A stretch of DNA of 64,000 nt from Acidovorax sp. Leaf78. GTDB taxonomy: Bacteria > Pseudomonadota > Gammaproteobacteria > Burkholderiales > Burkholderiaceae_C. Both the position numbers and the translations under genes were made by a program. The stretch spans positions 245,233 through 309,232 of the forward strand of contig NZ_LMLZ01000001.1 in assembly GCF_001422735.1 (NCBI RefSeq). The letters run 5' to 3'. Position 1 is the first letter of the stretch. Each line of letters starts with the position of its first letter. Under the pieces are notes generated by a model. The model was not told the DNA's origin and did no database searches. It worked only from the letters and a program-made list of their open reading frames with translations. Below, piece after piece: positions 55,690 through 64,000 of this stretch.

Positions 55690-56386
55690 CGGCTTCCTCA
55701 CGCGTTGGTCGCGCCGCAAGCAGGATGTGGCGGCGGGCAAGCCCGTGGAGGAGCCCGCACCGCAAGCGCCGCCGCCGGCTGCGGCGCAGGCCGAGCCTGG
55801 CGCGAAGGCACCGGCTGGCGTACCCCAGGCACCGACCGAACCAGCGACCCCGCAGCAGCCCCCCGCGCCCACGCTGGCCGATGCCCAAGCCCTCACGCCC
55901 GAGTCTGACTTCAAGCCCTTCGTGCAGCGCGCGGTCTCGCCCGATGTGCGCAACCTGGCGATGAAGAAGCTGTTTACCGACCCGCACTTCAACGTGATGG
56001 ACGGCCTGGATATCTATATCGGCGACTACACCCAGCCCGACCCTTTGCCCGAGGGCATGCTGCGGCAGATGGCCAGCGCCCATGCCATGGGCTTCTTCGA
56101 CCATGAAAAGCCCTTGCCGGATGCGGAGGGCGATGCGGAAAAGCCCCCGGGTCCCGCTCAGCATCGGGATGATGCGGAGGCGCAAGAGGCCGCGGGCGTG
56201 GCACAGTCGGGGGTATGCACCGCTGTTCCTAGCGAGTCCTCCAGCGAGCCCGGCGCGCCCGTGCTGTCCCCCACCGGGGCAGCCGACGCACCAGCCAGCC
56301 AACCCGACCATGACCACGACGCTCATCTGCGACTGCAACCAGACGATGCCACTCGACGCGAAAGCGTTGGGCGCGGCACTGCATGA
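55682..56386 (+). CDS. DUF3306 protein of the formate dehydrogenase cluster
   Basis: 234 residues from a GTG at 55682 (VADGFLTRWSRRKQDVAAGK). FLTRWSRRK is the DUF3306 opening. A Pro/Ala-rich linker follows, and then the conserved block LTPESDFKPFVQRAVSPDVR, NLAMKKLFTDPHFNVMDGLD, IYIGDYTQPDPLPEGMLRQM. The C-terminal ~80 residues are low complexity, and the last 77 bases overlap the next gene in another frame. Accessory role in formate dehydrogenase formation is inferred from context. Confidence 0.85.
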   Translation: MADGFLTRWSRRKQDVAAGKPVEEPAPQAPPPAAAQAEPGAKAPAGVPQAPTEPATPQQPPAPTLADAQALTPESDFKPFVQRAVSPDVRNLAMKKLFTDPHFNVMDGLDIYIGDYTQPDPLPEGMLRQMASAHAMGFFDHEKPLPDAEGDAEKPPGPAQHRDDAEAQEAAGVAQSGVCTAVPSESSSEPGAPVLSPTGAADAPASQPDHDHDAHLRLQPDDATRRESVGRGTA

Positions 56387-58421
56387 CGACCAGGGCCTGA
56401 CCCTTCACTCCACGCTGTGCCGGCGCGAAGCCGGCGCTTTCCAGCAGGCCATCAAGACCGGCCAGGACGTGGTGGTGGCCTGCACGCAAGAGCAGCGCCT
56501 GTTCGCCGAGCTGGGCCAGCAGACCGAGGGCGCCATCTCCCCCATCCGCTTCGTCAACATCCGCGAGACCGGCGGCTGGAGCCGCGATGCGGACCGCGCC
56601 ACCCCCAAGATCGCGGCGCTGCTGGCTGCGGCGCAGTTGCCCGAGCCCGAACCGGTGCCCACGGTCACCTTCAAGAGCACCGGTCGCCTCTTGATCATCG
56701 GCGCGCTCGATGTGGCCGAACGCGCTGCGGCCATGGTGTCCGATGTGCTGGAGGTGACGGTGTTCACCCAGGGCCCGGGCGCTGCGGGGGGCGCGCAGGC
56801 ACGGCGCTTTCCGGTGCTGGGCGGGCGTATCACGGGCCTCACGGGCTGGCTGGGCGCGTTCGATCTGCAATGGTCGGCCGACAACCCCATCGACCTGGAC
56901 CTGTGCACCCGCTGCAACGCCTGCGTGGCTGCGTGCCCCGAAGATGCCATCGGCCTCGACTACCAAGTCGACCTGACCGCCTGCCAGTCGCACCGCGCGT
57001 GCGTGAAGGTCTGCCAGGTGGCGGGCGCCATCGACTTCAGCCGCGAGGCGGCCCCGCACACCGAGCGCTTCGACCTGGTGCTCGACCTGCGCGCCGCTAC
57101 AGCCACGCCCACCTTTGTGCAGCACGCGTTGCCGCAGGGGTACTTTCGCTGGGATGGCCGCGACATCGCCACGCTGCTGCGCCTGCGCGAGCTGGTGGGC
57201 GAGTTTGAAAAGCCCAAGTTCTTTGTCTACAAACAAAAGCTGTGCGCCCACAGCCGCAATGAAACCGTGGGCTGCAACGCCTGCGTGGACATCTGCTCGG
57301 CCGAGGCCATTGCGAGTGACAAGAGCCGCCAGCAAATCAAGGTGAACCCGAACCTCTGCGTGGGCTGCGGTGCCTGCACCACGGTGTGCCCCACGGGCGC
57401 GTTGACCTATGCCTACCCCAGTGCCACGGACCAGGGCCTGAAGCTCAAGACGCTGCTGTCCACCTATGCCGCAGCCGGTGGCAAAGACGCCGTGGTGCTG
57501 CTGCACAGCCAGGAGCGCGGCCAGGCGCTGGTGGAGGAACTGGGCCGCGCGGCGCAGCTCAAGGTGGCGCACGGCGTGCCGGCGCGGGTGATTCCGGTGG
57601 CGGTGTGGCACACGGCCAGCCTGGGCGTGGACCTGTGGCTGAGCGCCATCGCCTACGGCGCATCGCAGGTGACGGTGCTGGTGACCGATGAAGAAGCCCC
57701 GCAGTACCTCGAAGGCCTGCAGGCGCAGATGGATGTGGCGCAGGCCATCCTGCGCGGGCTGGGCTACACGGGCAGTCACCTGCAACTGGTGCGGGCCACG
57801 CATCCCACGGCGCTGGACGCCGCGCTGCAGGCCCTGGGGCAGACCCGCCAGGCCACGCCCGCCGTGCCCGCACGGTTTGCGGTGGCGCAGGAAAAGCGCA
57901 GCACGTTGGAGATGGCGCTGGACCATCTCATCGAATACGCGCCAGCCCCGGCCACGGTGCGGCCCGACGCCATTGCGCTGCCGGCCGCGGGCTCGCCGCT
58001 GGGCAGCATCAACGTGAACAAAGACCGCTGCACGCTGTGCCTGAGCTGCGTGAGCGCGTGCCCCGCCAGCGCCCTGCAGGACAACCCGCAGATGCCGCAA
58101 CTGCGCTTCATCGAAAAGAACTGCGTGCAGTGCGGCCTGTGCGCCACCACCTGCCCCGAAGACGCGATCACCCTGCAGCCGCGTCTGCTGCTCACGCCCG
58201 AGCGTGCGCAGCTGCGCGTGCTCAACGAAGCCAAGCCCTGGGCCTGCGTGCGCTGCAGCAAACCGTTCGGCACGGTCAAGGCCATCGAGGCCATGCTGGG
58301 CAAGCTCTCGGGCCACCCCATGTTCCAGGGCGAGGCGCTGGAGCGCTTGAAGATGTGCAGCGACTGCCGCGTGATCGACCTGTATTCCTCCCAAAGCGAA
58401 GCGAAAGTGACGGACCTGTGA
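56310..58421 (+). CDS. Poly-[4Fe-4S] ferredoxin-type protein of the formate dehydrogenase cluster
   Basis: 703 residues with multiple ferredoxin-like cysteine clusters: CTRCNACVAACPEDA, CQSHRACVKVCQ, CNACVDICSAEA, CVGCGACTTVCPTGA, CTLCLSCVSACPASA and CVQCGLCATTCPEDA, plus a C-terminal CVRC...CSDC pair. No signal peptide is seen, so it is cytoplasmic. It is a regular member of FDH3-type formate dehydrogenase loci. It may carry electrons to or from the molybdoenzyme or help its assembly. The start at 56310 (MTTTLICDCNQTMPLDAKAL) lies inside the 3' end of the DUF3306 gene. Confidence 0.88.
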   Translation: MTTTLICDCNQTMPLDAKALGAALHDDQGLTLHSTLCRREAGAFQQAIKTGQDVVVACTQEQRLFAELGQQTEGAISPIRFVNIRETGGWSRDADRATPKIAALLAAAQLPEPEPVPTVTFKSTGRLLIIGALDVAERAAAMVSDVLEVTVFTQGPGAAGGAQARRFPVLGGRITGLTGWLGAFDLQWSADNPIDLDLCTRCNACVAACPEDAIGLDYQVDLTACQSHRACVKVCQVAGAIDFSREAAPHTERFDLVLDLRAATATPTFVQHALPQGYFRWDGRDIATLLRLRELVGEFEKPKFFVYKQKLCAHSRNETVGCNACVDICSAEAIASDKSRQQIKVNPNLCVGCGACTTVCPTGALTYAYPSATDQGLKLKTLLSTYAAAGGKDAVVLLHSQERGQALVEELGRAAQLKVAHGVPARVIPVAVWHTASLGVDLWLSAIAYGASQVTVLVTDEEAPQYLEGLQAQMDVAQAILRGLGYTGSHLQLVRATHPTALDAALQALGQTRQATPAVPARFAVAQEKRSTLEMALDHLIEYAPAPATVRPDAIALPAAGSPLGSINVNKDRCTLCLSCVSACPASALQDNPQMPQLRFIEKNCVQCGLCATTCPEDAITLQPRLLLTPERAQLRVLNEAKPWACVRCSKPFGTVKAIEAMLGKLSGHPMFQGEALERLKMCSDCRVIDLYSSQSEAKVTDL

Positions 58422-59050
58422 GCGCCCAACCTTCAATGACCCCTGCCGGCAGCTCGGCGCTGGACGAGGAAACCGCGCGCGCCGAGCTCTATGGCCTGCT
58501 GTCGCAGCTGTACTACGCAGCGCCGGGCCCGGAGCTGCTGTCCGCCCTGCGCGTGGCGGTGACCGAGGCACCGGCCGCTGGCGGCTTTCTACAGGAGCCC
58601 TGGCAGCAGCTGGTGGGCGCAGCACGTGCGCTGGACGATGCAGCCATTGCTCTGGAGTTCGACCGCCTGTTCGGCGGCGTGGGCAAGCCCGAGGTCTACC
58701 TGTACGCATCGCACTACGTGAGCGGCTTCTTGAACGAAAAGCCCCTGGCCCGCCTGCGCACCGAACTGGCCCGCCTGGGCCTGGCGCGTGACGAGGCGGC
58801 GATGCCCGAGACCGAAGACCACATCGCCTACCTGTGCGAGGTCATGCGCTACCTGATTGCCGGCGACGACGTGGCCGTGTGCAACCTGGCGTCGCAGCGC
58901 GACTTTTTTGCCACGCACTTGCAGCCGTGGGTCGGGTCACTGTGCGATGCGCTGGCGGCGCATCCGCAAGCACGGTTCTATGCTGCAACAGCACATTTCA
59001 CGCGCGCCTTCGTCAGTGTGGAGGCGCAGGGCTTCGACATGCTCGATTGA
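58418..59050 (+). CDS. TorD/DmsD-family molybdoenzyme chaperone
   Basis: 210 residues, all-helical, of the TorD/DmsD/NarJ redox-enzyme maturation group. RAELYGLLSQLYYAAPGPEL, FDRLFGGVGKPEVYLYASHY, and TEDHIAYLCEVMRYLIAGDD are supportive. The GTG start overlaps the ferredoxin gene stop (GTGA). Such proteins bind Tat signal peptides and hold the apo-enzyme until the cofactor is inserted. The FdhA encoded downstream, or the small Tat protein next to it, is the probable client. Confidence 0.9.
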   Translation: MSAQPSMTPAGSSALDEETARAELYGLLSQLYYAAPGPELLSALRVAVTEAPAAGGFLQEPWQQLVGAARALDDAAIALEFDRLFGGVGKPEVYLYASHYVSGFLNEKPLARLRTELARLGLARDEAAMPETEDHIAYLCEVMRYLIAGDDVAVCNLASQRDFFATHLQPWVGSLCDALAAHPQARFYAATAHFTRAFVSVEAQGFDMLD

Positions 59051-59196
59051 GCCGTCCGGCGCTTACACCATCTGCGCGCAGCGCTATAAAAGATGAGTAA
59101 GTTGGTGGGTGGTATTCACCGCGATTGCGGTGTTGCACCTAGTGACATAGACTGTATGAACAGCATTTCATAGCTGCAGCCATTCTGGAGACAAGC

Positions 59197-59409
59197 ATGC
59201 AGAACAGCCAAACCCCACCTTCGCGCCGCAGCTTCTTTGCCGGCGCCGCCACCGTCGGCGCCGCAGCGGCTGCCGTGGTGGCCCTTCCGCAGCTGGCGAC
59301 GTCTCCCGAAGCGGCCGTGTCCGAGCCCCCCCGCGTGGCACCGGAGAAGGGCGGCGGGTACCACCTTTCCGCTCATGTGAAGCAGTACTACAAGACCACC
59401 CAACTCTGA
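59197..59409 (+). CDS. Formate dehydrogenase region Tat-signal microprotein
   Basis: 70 residues with a twin-arginine signal (SRRSFFAGAATVGAAAAAVV) and a short mature part (PRVAPEKGGGYHLSAHVKQY, YKTTQL). It is the small 'formate dehydrogenase region TAT target' seen just upstream of FdhA in many proteobacteria. It may be a small exported subunit or a Tat escort. A hydrophobic anchor is possible if the signal is not cleaved. It is 12 bases before fdhA. Confidence 0.88.
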   Translation: MQNSQTPPSRRSFFAGAATVGAAAAAVVALPQLATSPEAAVSEPPRVAPEKGGGYHLSAHVKQYYKTTQL

Positions 59410-59421
59410 CCGGGGCGCCCC

Positions 59422-62388
59422 ATGTTGCTCACCAAGAAGTCGCCGCACGCCGCGCCGGGCGCCGCGCCTGCCTCTCCTTTTGTTCACAGCCTGCGCCGCG
59501 GTTTGTCGCAGGCCCTGCCCACCATGGACCGGCGCGCGTTCCTGCGGCGCTCCGGCCTGGGCGTCGGCGTCGGCATTGCCGCGTCGCAGCTCACGCTGGT
59601 CAAGAAGTCCAACGCCGCCGAAGGCGCCAAGGTGGGCCTGGGCGACAGCAAGATCGAAGTGCGCCGCACCGTGTGCACCCACTGCTCGGTGGGCTGTGCG
59701 GTCGATGCCGTGGTCGAGAACGGCGTGTGGGTGCGCCAGGAGCCGGTGTTCGACTCGCCCATCAACCTGGGCGCGCACTGTGCCAAGGGCGCTGCGCTGC
59801 GCGAGCACGGCCACGGCGAGTACCGCCTGCGCTACCCCATGAAGCTCGTGAACGGCAAGTACGAGCGCATCAGCTGGGACACCGCGCTCAACGAGATCAC
59901 CGCCAAGATGCAGGAGCTGCGCAAGGCCAGCGGCCCTGACAGCGTGTACTTCGTCGGCTCGTCCAAGCACAACAACGAGCAGGCTTACTTGCTGCGCAAG
60001 TTCGTGAGCTTCTGGGGCACCAACAACTGCGACCACCAGGCGCGCATCTGCCACTCCACCACGGTGGCCGGCGTGGCCAACACCTGGGGTTATGGGGCCA
60101 TGACCAATTCGTACAACGACATGCAAAACAGCAAGGTCGCGATGTACATCGGCTCCAACGCGGCAGAGGCCCACCCCGTGAGCATGCTGCACATGCTGCA
60201 CGCCAAGGAAACCGGCTGCAAGATGATCGTGGTGGACCCGCGCTTCACCCGCACGGCGGCCAAGGCCGACGAGTACGTGCGCATCCGCTCTGGCACCGAC
60301 ATTCCCTTCCTCTTCGGCCTGCTGTACCACATCTTCAAGAACGGCTGGGAAGACAAGCAGTACATCAACGACCGCGTCTACGGCATGGACAAGGTGCGCG
60401 AGGAGATCCTCGCCAAGTGGACGCCCGACAAGGTGGAAGAGGCCTGCGGCGTGAAGGAGGCGCAGGTCTTCAAGGTGGCGAGCATGCTCAACGCCCACCG
60501 CCCCGGCACCGTGGTGTGGTGCATGGGCCAGACGCAGCACACCATCGGCAACGCCATCGTGCGGGCATCGTGCATCCTGCAGCTGGCGCTGGGCAACGTG
60601 GGCAAGACGGGCGGCGGCACCAACATCTTCCGCGGCCACGACAACGTGCAAGGCGCCACCGACGTGGGCCCCAACCCCGATTCGCTGCCCGGCTACTACG
60701 GCCTGGCCGAAGGCTCCTGGAAGCACTTCGCGGCCGTGTGGGGCGTGGACTACGAGTGGATCAAGGCCAAGTATTCATCGCCCGCGATGATGACCAAGAG
60801 TGGTATCACCGTGTCGCGCTGGATCGACGGCGTGCTGGAGAAGAACGAGCTCATCGACCAGGACTCCAACCTGCGCGGCGTGTTCTTCTGGGGCCATGCG
60901 CCCAACTCGCAGACGCGCGGTTTGGAAATGAAGCGCGCGATGGACAAGCTGGATTTGCTGGTGGTGGTGGACCCGTACCCCTCGGCCACCGCCGCCATGG
61001 CCGCCATGCCCGGCAAGGCCGAAGATTTGAACCCGAACCGCGCGGTGTACCTGCTGCCCGCGGCCACGCAGTTCGAGACCAGCGGCTCGTGCACCGCGTC
61101 CAACCGGTCGCTGCAGTGGCGCGAGAAGGTCATCGAGCCGCTGTGGGAGAGCCGCTCGGACCACATGATCATGCACCAGTTCGCCGAGAAGCTGGGCTTT
61201 GCCGCCGAGCTGTCCAAGAACTACAAGATGCAGAAGGTCAAGGGCATGGACGAGCCCGTGCCCGAGGACATCCTGCGCGAGATCAACAAGAGCGTGTGGA
61301 CCATCGGCTACACCGGCCAGAGCCCCGAGCGGCTGAAGGCCCACATGAAGAACATGCACCTGTTCGACGTGAAGACCCTCAAGGCCAAGGGCGGCAAGGA
61401 CAAGGACACGGGCTACGACTTCACCGGCGACTACTTCGGCCTGCCCTGGCCCTGCTACGGCACGCCCGAGCTCAAGCACCCGGGCTCGTCCAACCTGTAC
61501 GACACCTCCAAGCATGTGATGGACGGCGGCGGCAACTTCCGCGCCAACTTCGGCGTGGAAAAGGACGGCGTGAACCTGCTGGCCGAGGACGGATCGTTCT
61601 CGCTGGGCAGCGAGATCACCACCGGCTACCCCGAGTTCGACCACGTGCTGCTCAAGAAGCTCGGCTGGTGGGACGACCTGTCGGACGCCGAAAAGGCCAA
61701 GGCCGAAGGCAAGAACTGGAAGACCGATCCCACCGGCGCGATCATCCGCGTGGCCATGAAGCACGGCTGCCACCCGTTCGGCAACGCCAAGGCGCGTGCC
61801 GTGGTGTGGAACTTCCCGGATGCGATACCGCAGCACCGCGAGCCGCTGTACGGCACCAAGCCCGAGCTGATGGCCAAGTACCCCACGCACGACGACAAGA
61901 AGGCCTTCTGGCGCATGCCCACGCTGTACAAGAGCGTGCAGGACAAGAACATCGCCGACAAGGTGCACGAGAAGTTCCCGCTCATCCTGAGTTCGGGCCG
62001 TCTGGTCGAGTACGAAGGCGGCGGCGAGGAAACCCGCTCCAACCCCTGGCTGGCCGAGCTGCAGCAGGAGTCGTTCGTCGAGATCAACCCGAAGACGGCG
62101 GCCGACCGCGGCATCCGCAACGGCGAGCGCGTGTGGCTGAGCTCGCCCACCGGTGCACGCCTGAACGTGCAGGCGCTGGTCACCGAGCGCGTGGCACCCG
62201 ACACGGTGTGGATGCCGTTCCACTTCTCGGGGCGCTGGCAAGGCGCGGACATGCTGGCGTACTACCCCAAGGGCGCAGCGCCCATCGTGCGCGGCGAAGC
62301 GGTGAACACCGCCACCACCTATGGCTACGACAGCGTGACCATGATGCAAGAAACCAAGACCACGATCTGCAACGTGGAACGCGCCTGA
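59422..62388 (+). CDS. fdhA: Formate dehydrogenase alpha subunit, molybdenum bis-MGD, Tat-exported
   Basis: 988 residues. Oxidises formate to CO2 on the periplasmic side. A Tat motif (DRRAFLRRSGLGVGVG) begins at residue 35. The [4Fe-4S] motif CTHCSVGCAVDAV with a fourth cysteine in GAHCAKG lies near residues 90-130. The molybdenum ligand is cysteine C210 (RICHSTT), so no selenocysteine is needed. GKTGGGTNIFRGHDNVQGAT and the C-terminal molydopterin-dinucleotide domain (RLVEYEGGGEETRSNPWLAE) are intact. The ATG at 59422 leaves an N-terminal extension of 34 residues before the Tat motif; ATG 59524 is an alternative. Confidence 0.95.
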   Translation: MLLTKKSPHAAPGAAPASPFVHSLRRGLSQALPTMDRRAFLRRSGLGVGVGIAASQLTLVKKSNAAEGAKVGLGDSKIEVRRTVCTHCSVGCAVDAVVENGVWVRQEPVFDSPINLGAHCAKGAALREHGHGEYRLRYPMKLVNGKYERISWDTALNEITAKMQELRKASGPDSVYFVGSSKHNNEQAYLLRKFVSFWGTNNCDHQARICHSTTVAGVANTWGYGAMTNSYNDMQNSKVAMYIGSNAAEAHPVSMLHMLHAKETGCKMIVVDPRFTRTAAKADEYVRIRSGTDIPFLFGLLYHIFKNGWEDKQYINDRVYGMDKVREEILAKWTPDKVEEACGVKEAQVFKVASMLNAHRPGTVVWCMGQTQHTIGNAIVRASCILQLALGNVGKTGGGTNIFRGHDNVQGATDVGPNPDSLPGYYGLAEGSWKHFAAVWGVDYEWIKAKYSSPAMMTKSGITVSRWIDGVLEKNELIDQDSNLRGVFFWGHAPNSQTRGLEMKRAMDKLDLLVVVDPYPSATAAMAAMPGKAEDLNPNRAVYLLPAATQFETSGSCTASNRSLQWREKVIEPLWESRSDHMIMHQFAEKLGFAAELSKNYKMQKVKGMDEPVPEDILREINKSVWTIGYTGQSPERLKAHMKNMHLFDVKTLKAKGGKDKDTGYDFTGDYFGLPWPCYGTPELKHPGSSNLYDTSKHVMDGGGNFRANFGVEKDGVNLLAEDGSFSLGSEITTGYPEFDHVLLKKLGWWDDLSDAEKAKAEGKNWKTDPTGAIIRVAMKHGCHPFGNAKARAVVWNFPDAIPQHREPLYGTKPELMAKYPTHDDKKAFWRMPTLYKSVQDKNIADKVHEKFPLILSSGRLVEYEGGGEETRSNPWLAELQQESFVEINPKTAADRGIRNGERVWLSSPTGARLNVQALVTERVAPDTVWMPFHFSGRWQGADMLAYYPKGAAPIVRGEAVNTATTYGYDSVTMMQETKTTICNVERA

Positions 62389-62413
62389 TCGCGCCGCGCA
62401 AGGAGACCTACCC

Positions 62414-63031
62414 ATGGCACGAATGAAATTCATCTGCGACTCAGAGCGCTGCATCGAATGCAACGGCTGCGTCACGGCCTGCAAGAACGAGCACGAGGTG
62501 CCGTGGGGCGTGAACCGCCGCCGCGTGGTCACGCTCAATGACGGCGTGCCCGGCGAGAAATCCATCTCGGTGGCCTGCATGCACTGCAGCGATGCGCCCT
62601 GCATGGCCGTGTGCCCCGTCAACTGCTTCTACCGCACGGACGAAGGCGTGGTGCTGCATGACAAGGACGTGTGCATCGGCTGCGGCTACTGCAGCTATGC
62701 CTGCCCCTTTGGCGCACCGCAGTTCCCGTCCACCGGCACCTTCGGCGTGCGCGGCAAGATGGACAAGTGCACCTTCTGCGCCGGTGGCCCTGAAGAGCAT
62801 GGCAGCCAGGCCGAGTTCGACAAGTACGGCCGCAACCGCCTGGCTGAGGGCAAGCTGCCCGCCTGCGCCGAAATGTGCTCCACCAAGGCCCTGCTGGCTG
62901 GCGATGGCGACGTGGTGGCGGACATCTTCCGCAACCGCGTGGTGCAGCGCGGCAAGGGCGCCGAAGTGTGGGGCTGGGGCACGGCCTACGGCTCGCAGCA
63001 GGCCGGCCAGCCTGCAGGGGGCAAGTCATGA
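62414..63031 (+). CDS. fdhB: Formate dehydrogenase iron-sulfur (beta) subunit, FDH3 type
   Basis: 205 residues carrying four [4Fe-4S] clusters: CIECNGCVTACKNE, CMHCSDAPCMAVCPVN, CIGCGYCSYACPFG and a split CTFC...CAEMC. It relays electrons from the alpha subunit to the membrane cytochrome. There is no C-terminal membrane helix, unlike E. coli FdnH, which is typical of the FDH3 type. AAGGAGA precedes the ATG. It overlaps the following lipoprotein gene by 4 bases. Confidence 0.95.
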   Translation: MARMKFICDSERCIECNGCVTACKNEHEVPWGVNRRRVVTLNDGVPGEKSISVACMHCSDAPCMAVCPVNCFYRTDEGVVLHDKDVCIGCGYCSYACPFGAPQFPSTGTFGVRGKMDKCTFCAGGPEEHGSQAEFDKYGRNRLAEGKLPACAEMCSTKALLAGDGDVVADIFRNRVVQRGKGAEVWGWGTAYGSQQAGQPAGGKS

Positions 63032-63273
63032 TCACGATGCAACGCACCTTGCTGGTCGCCTCCGCAGCCCTGGCCCTGGCGGCCCTGAGCGCCTGCGGCG
63101 AAAAGCCGCAGACCGGCGCCGGCATCCGCAGCGATGCCACACCCTACGCCGGCACCGGCAGCGCCTTCACGCAGCCGGGCTGGACGGCCGGTGACAAGGC
63201 GAGCTGGGAGGCGCAACTGAAGACGCGCCAGCAGTACGGTCAGAACGAGTACACGCGCATCACCGCGAAGTGA
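63028..63273 (+). CDS. Small predicted lipoprotein between fdhB and fdhC
   Basis: 81 residues with a lipoprotein signal (LALAALSACGEKPQ, lipid on the cysteine of LSAC) and a short mature part (PYAGTGSAFTQPGWTAGDKA, SWEAQLKTRQQYGQNEYTRI). It overlaps fdhB by 4 bases and ends 8 bases before fdhC, so it is translated with the structural subunits. Function is unknown; it may be a small accessory subunit of the periplasmic complex. I cannot name a family. Confidence 0.8.
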   Translation: MITMQRTLLVASAALALAALSACGEKPQTGAGIRSDATPYAGTGSAFTQPGWTAGDKASWEAQLKTRQQYGQNEYTRITAK

Positions 63274-63281
63274 GGCCCGCC

Positions 63282-64000
63282 ATGCAACACATCCTGTGGT
63301 CATTGGCGTTGGTGGTCGGTGTGGCCTGCGGCCCCGCGCTGGCGCAGGCCCCGGCCGCTGGCGATGCAGCCTCTGCGCCTGCGGCAGCAGTAGCGCCTGC
63401 GCCTGCCACCGTGGCCCCGGCCGCGGGCGGCATCCAGAGCCAGAACATCTTCGAGGTCAAGCCGGACGCGAGCGCCGACCCCAAATACCTGGAGCAGACC
63501 AACGGCGAACGCGCCAAGGTGCAGCCCGGCAACAACGCGCCCATGTGGCGCCAGGTGGGGCAGGGCGTGACCGGCACCAGCAGCCTGCCCGAGAGCCAGG
63601 CGCCCGAGGCCGGCAACCTGATCCAGCCCTTCGTGCAGTACCCCGGCTCGCGCGTGACCAACGCCGGCGAGGCCTGGCGGCAGGTGCGCAACCAGTGGAT
63701 CATCCCGTACGGCGGCTCGCTGCTGCTCATCGTGGCCGGTGCGATTGCGCTGTTCTACTGGGGCAAGGGCGCGATCAAGGTGCACGGTGCAGAGACCGGC
63801 CGCAAGATTGAGCGCTTCACCCCGTTCGAGCGCTCGGCCCACTGGGCCAACGCGATTGCCTTCGTGGCCCTGGCGGTGTCGGGCATCGTGATGGCGTTCG
63901 GCAAGTTCTTCCTGCTGCCCATCATGGGGGCCACGCTGTTCGGCTGGCTGGCGTATGCACTCAAGAACATCCACAACTTCGCCGGCCCGCTGTTCGCGGT
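63282..64000 (+). CDS. fdhC: Formate dehydrogenase cytochrome b (gamma) subunit, partial at window end
   Basis: The first ~239 residues are present and the gene continues past the window. A signal peptide (MQHILWSLALVVGVACGPAL, AQAP) precedes an Ala/Pro-rich periplasmic segment of about 110 residues. Membrane helices begin at WIIPYGGSLLLIVAGAIALF. FTPFERSAHWANAIAFVALA (heme-ligand histidine) is typical of cytochrome b556 FdnI-type subunits. It would anchor the enzyme and pass electrons to the quinone pool. The end of the gene cannot be judged. Confidence 0.92.
   Translation, partial: MQHILWSLALVVGVACGPALAQAPAAGDAASAPAAAVAPAPATVAPAAGGIQSQNIFEVKPDASADPKYLEQTNGERAKVQPGNNAPMWRQVGQGVTGTSSLPESQAPEAGNLIQPFVQYPGSRVTNAGEAWRQVRNQWIIPYGGSLLLIVAGAIALFYWGKGAIKVHGAETGRKIERFTPFERSAHWANAIAFVALAVSGIVMAFGKFFLLPIMGATLFGWLAYALKNIHNFAGPLFA

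Noticed and set aside
59422-62388. Selenocysteine in the formate dehydrogenase alpha subunit
   Set aside because: The metal-ligand position is an ordinary cysteine codon (TGC at 60049-60051), and the frame has no internal TGA.

Overview
The window is high-GC DNA from a betaproteobacterium of the order Burkholderiales, most likely Comamonadaceae (Acidovorax-like). I infer this from protein family content, from gene neighbourhoods such as DUF3460-scpA, grxC-secB-gpsA and the FDH3-type formate dehydrogenase cluster, and from several families of short intergenic repeats. No database search was possible. I recognise no rRNA, tRNA, CRISPR array, phage or transposase gene. The window looks like ordinary chromosome.

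Layout. 0-7 kb: a DUF3667 protein, a GFA-family protein, a LuxR-type regulator, coaD, the divergent lysR/lysA pair, a 24-residue membrane microprotein and an orphan FeeM-like acyltransferase. 7-13 kb: gpsA, secB, grxC and a rhodanese on the minus strand, then gpmA, ctpA and a MoeB-type adenylyltransferase. 13-17.3 kb: a receiver-only response regulator, a NarL-type regulator divergent from its CHASE3 kinase, and three small envelope or stress genes. 17.4-34.9 kb: mostly cofactor biosynthesis, with panC/panB, nadC/nadA/nadB, a PabB-PabC fusion, bioA/D/F, panD and queD/queE, followed by scpA. 35-40 kb: a BamE-like lipoprotein, YitT, MipA and an OmpR-type two-component system with a DUF2306 gene. 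40-48 kb: metG, a SMP-30-like protein, a patatin, a membrane-anchored Mrr-like protein, apbC/mrp and an isolated DUF1016 (YhcG) nuclease. 48.4-64 kb: a respiratory formate module.

The formate module runs on the plus strand. It consists of a LysR regulator, an OFA-family transporter, an FdhF/YdeP-type molybdoenzyme, a small unknown protein, FdhD, DUF3305, DUF3306, a poly-ferredoxin, a TorD-like chaperone, a Tat-signal microprotein, FdhA, FdhB, a small lipoprotein and FdhC, which is cut by the window end. Together they would import or export formate and oxalate, mature a molybdo-bis-MGD enzyme, export it by Tat, and pass formate electrons to the quinone pool.

I found no wholly new multi-gene system. 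The most unusual signals are non-coding. One is a ~50-bp double-hairpin repeat present in at least seven copies. One copy contains the gpsA start codon, another lies in frame inside gpsA, and two bracket the DUF1016 gene. A second, ~80-95 bp element sits directly after the stop codons of three unrelated genes. A third is a 60-bp palindromic repeat. Other points of note are a QueD homologue lacking the usual catalytic cysteine, an apparently mosaic metG, and a 12-bp inverted repeat whose half-site recurs at the promoter of the neighbouring two-component system.
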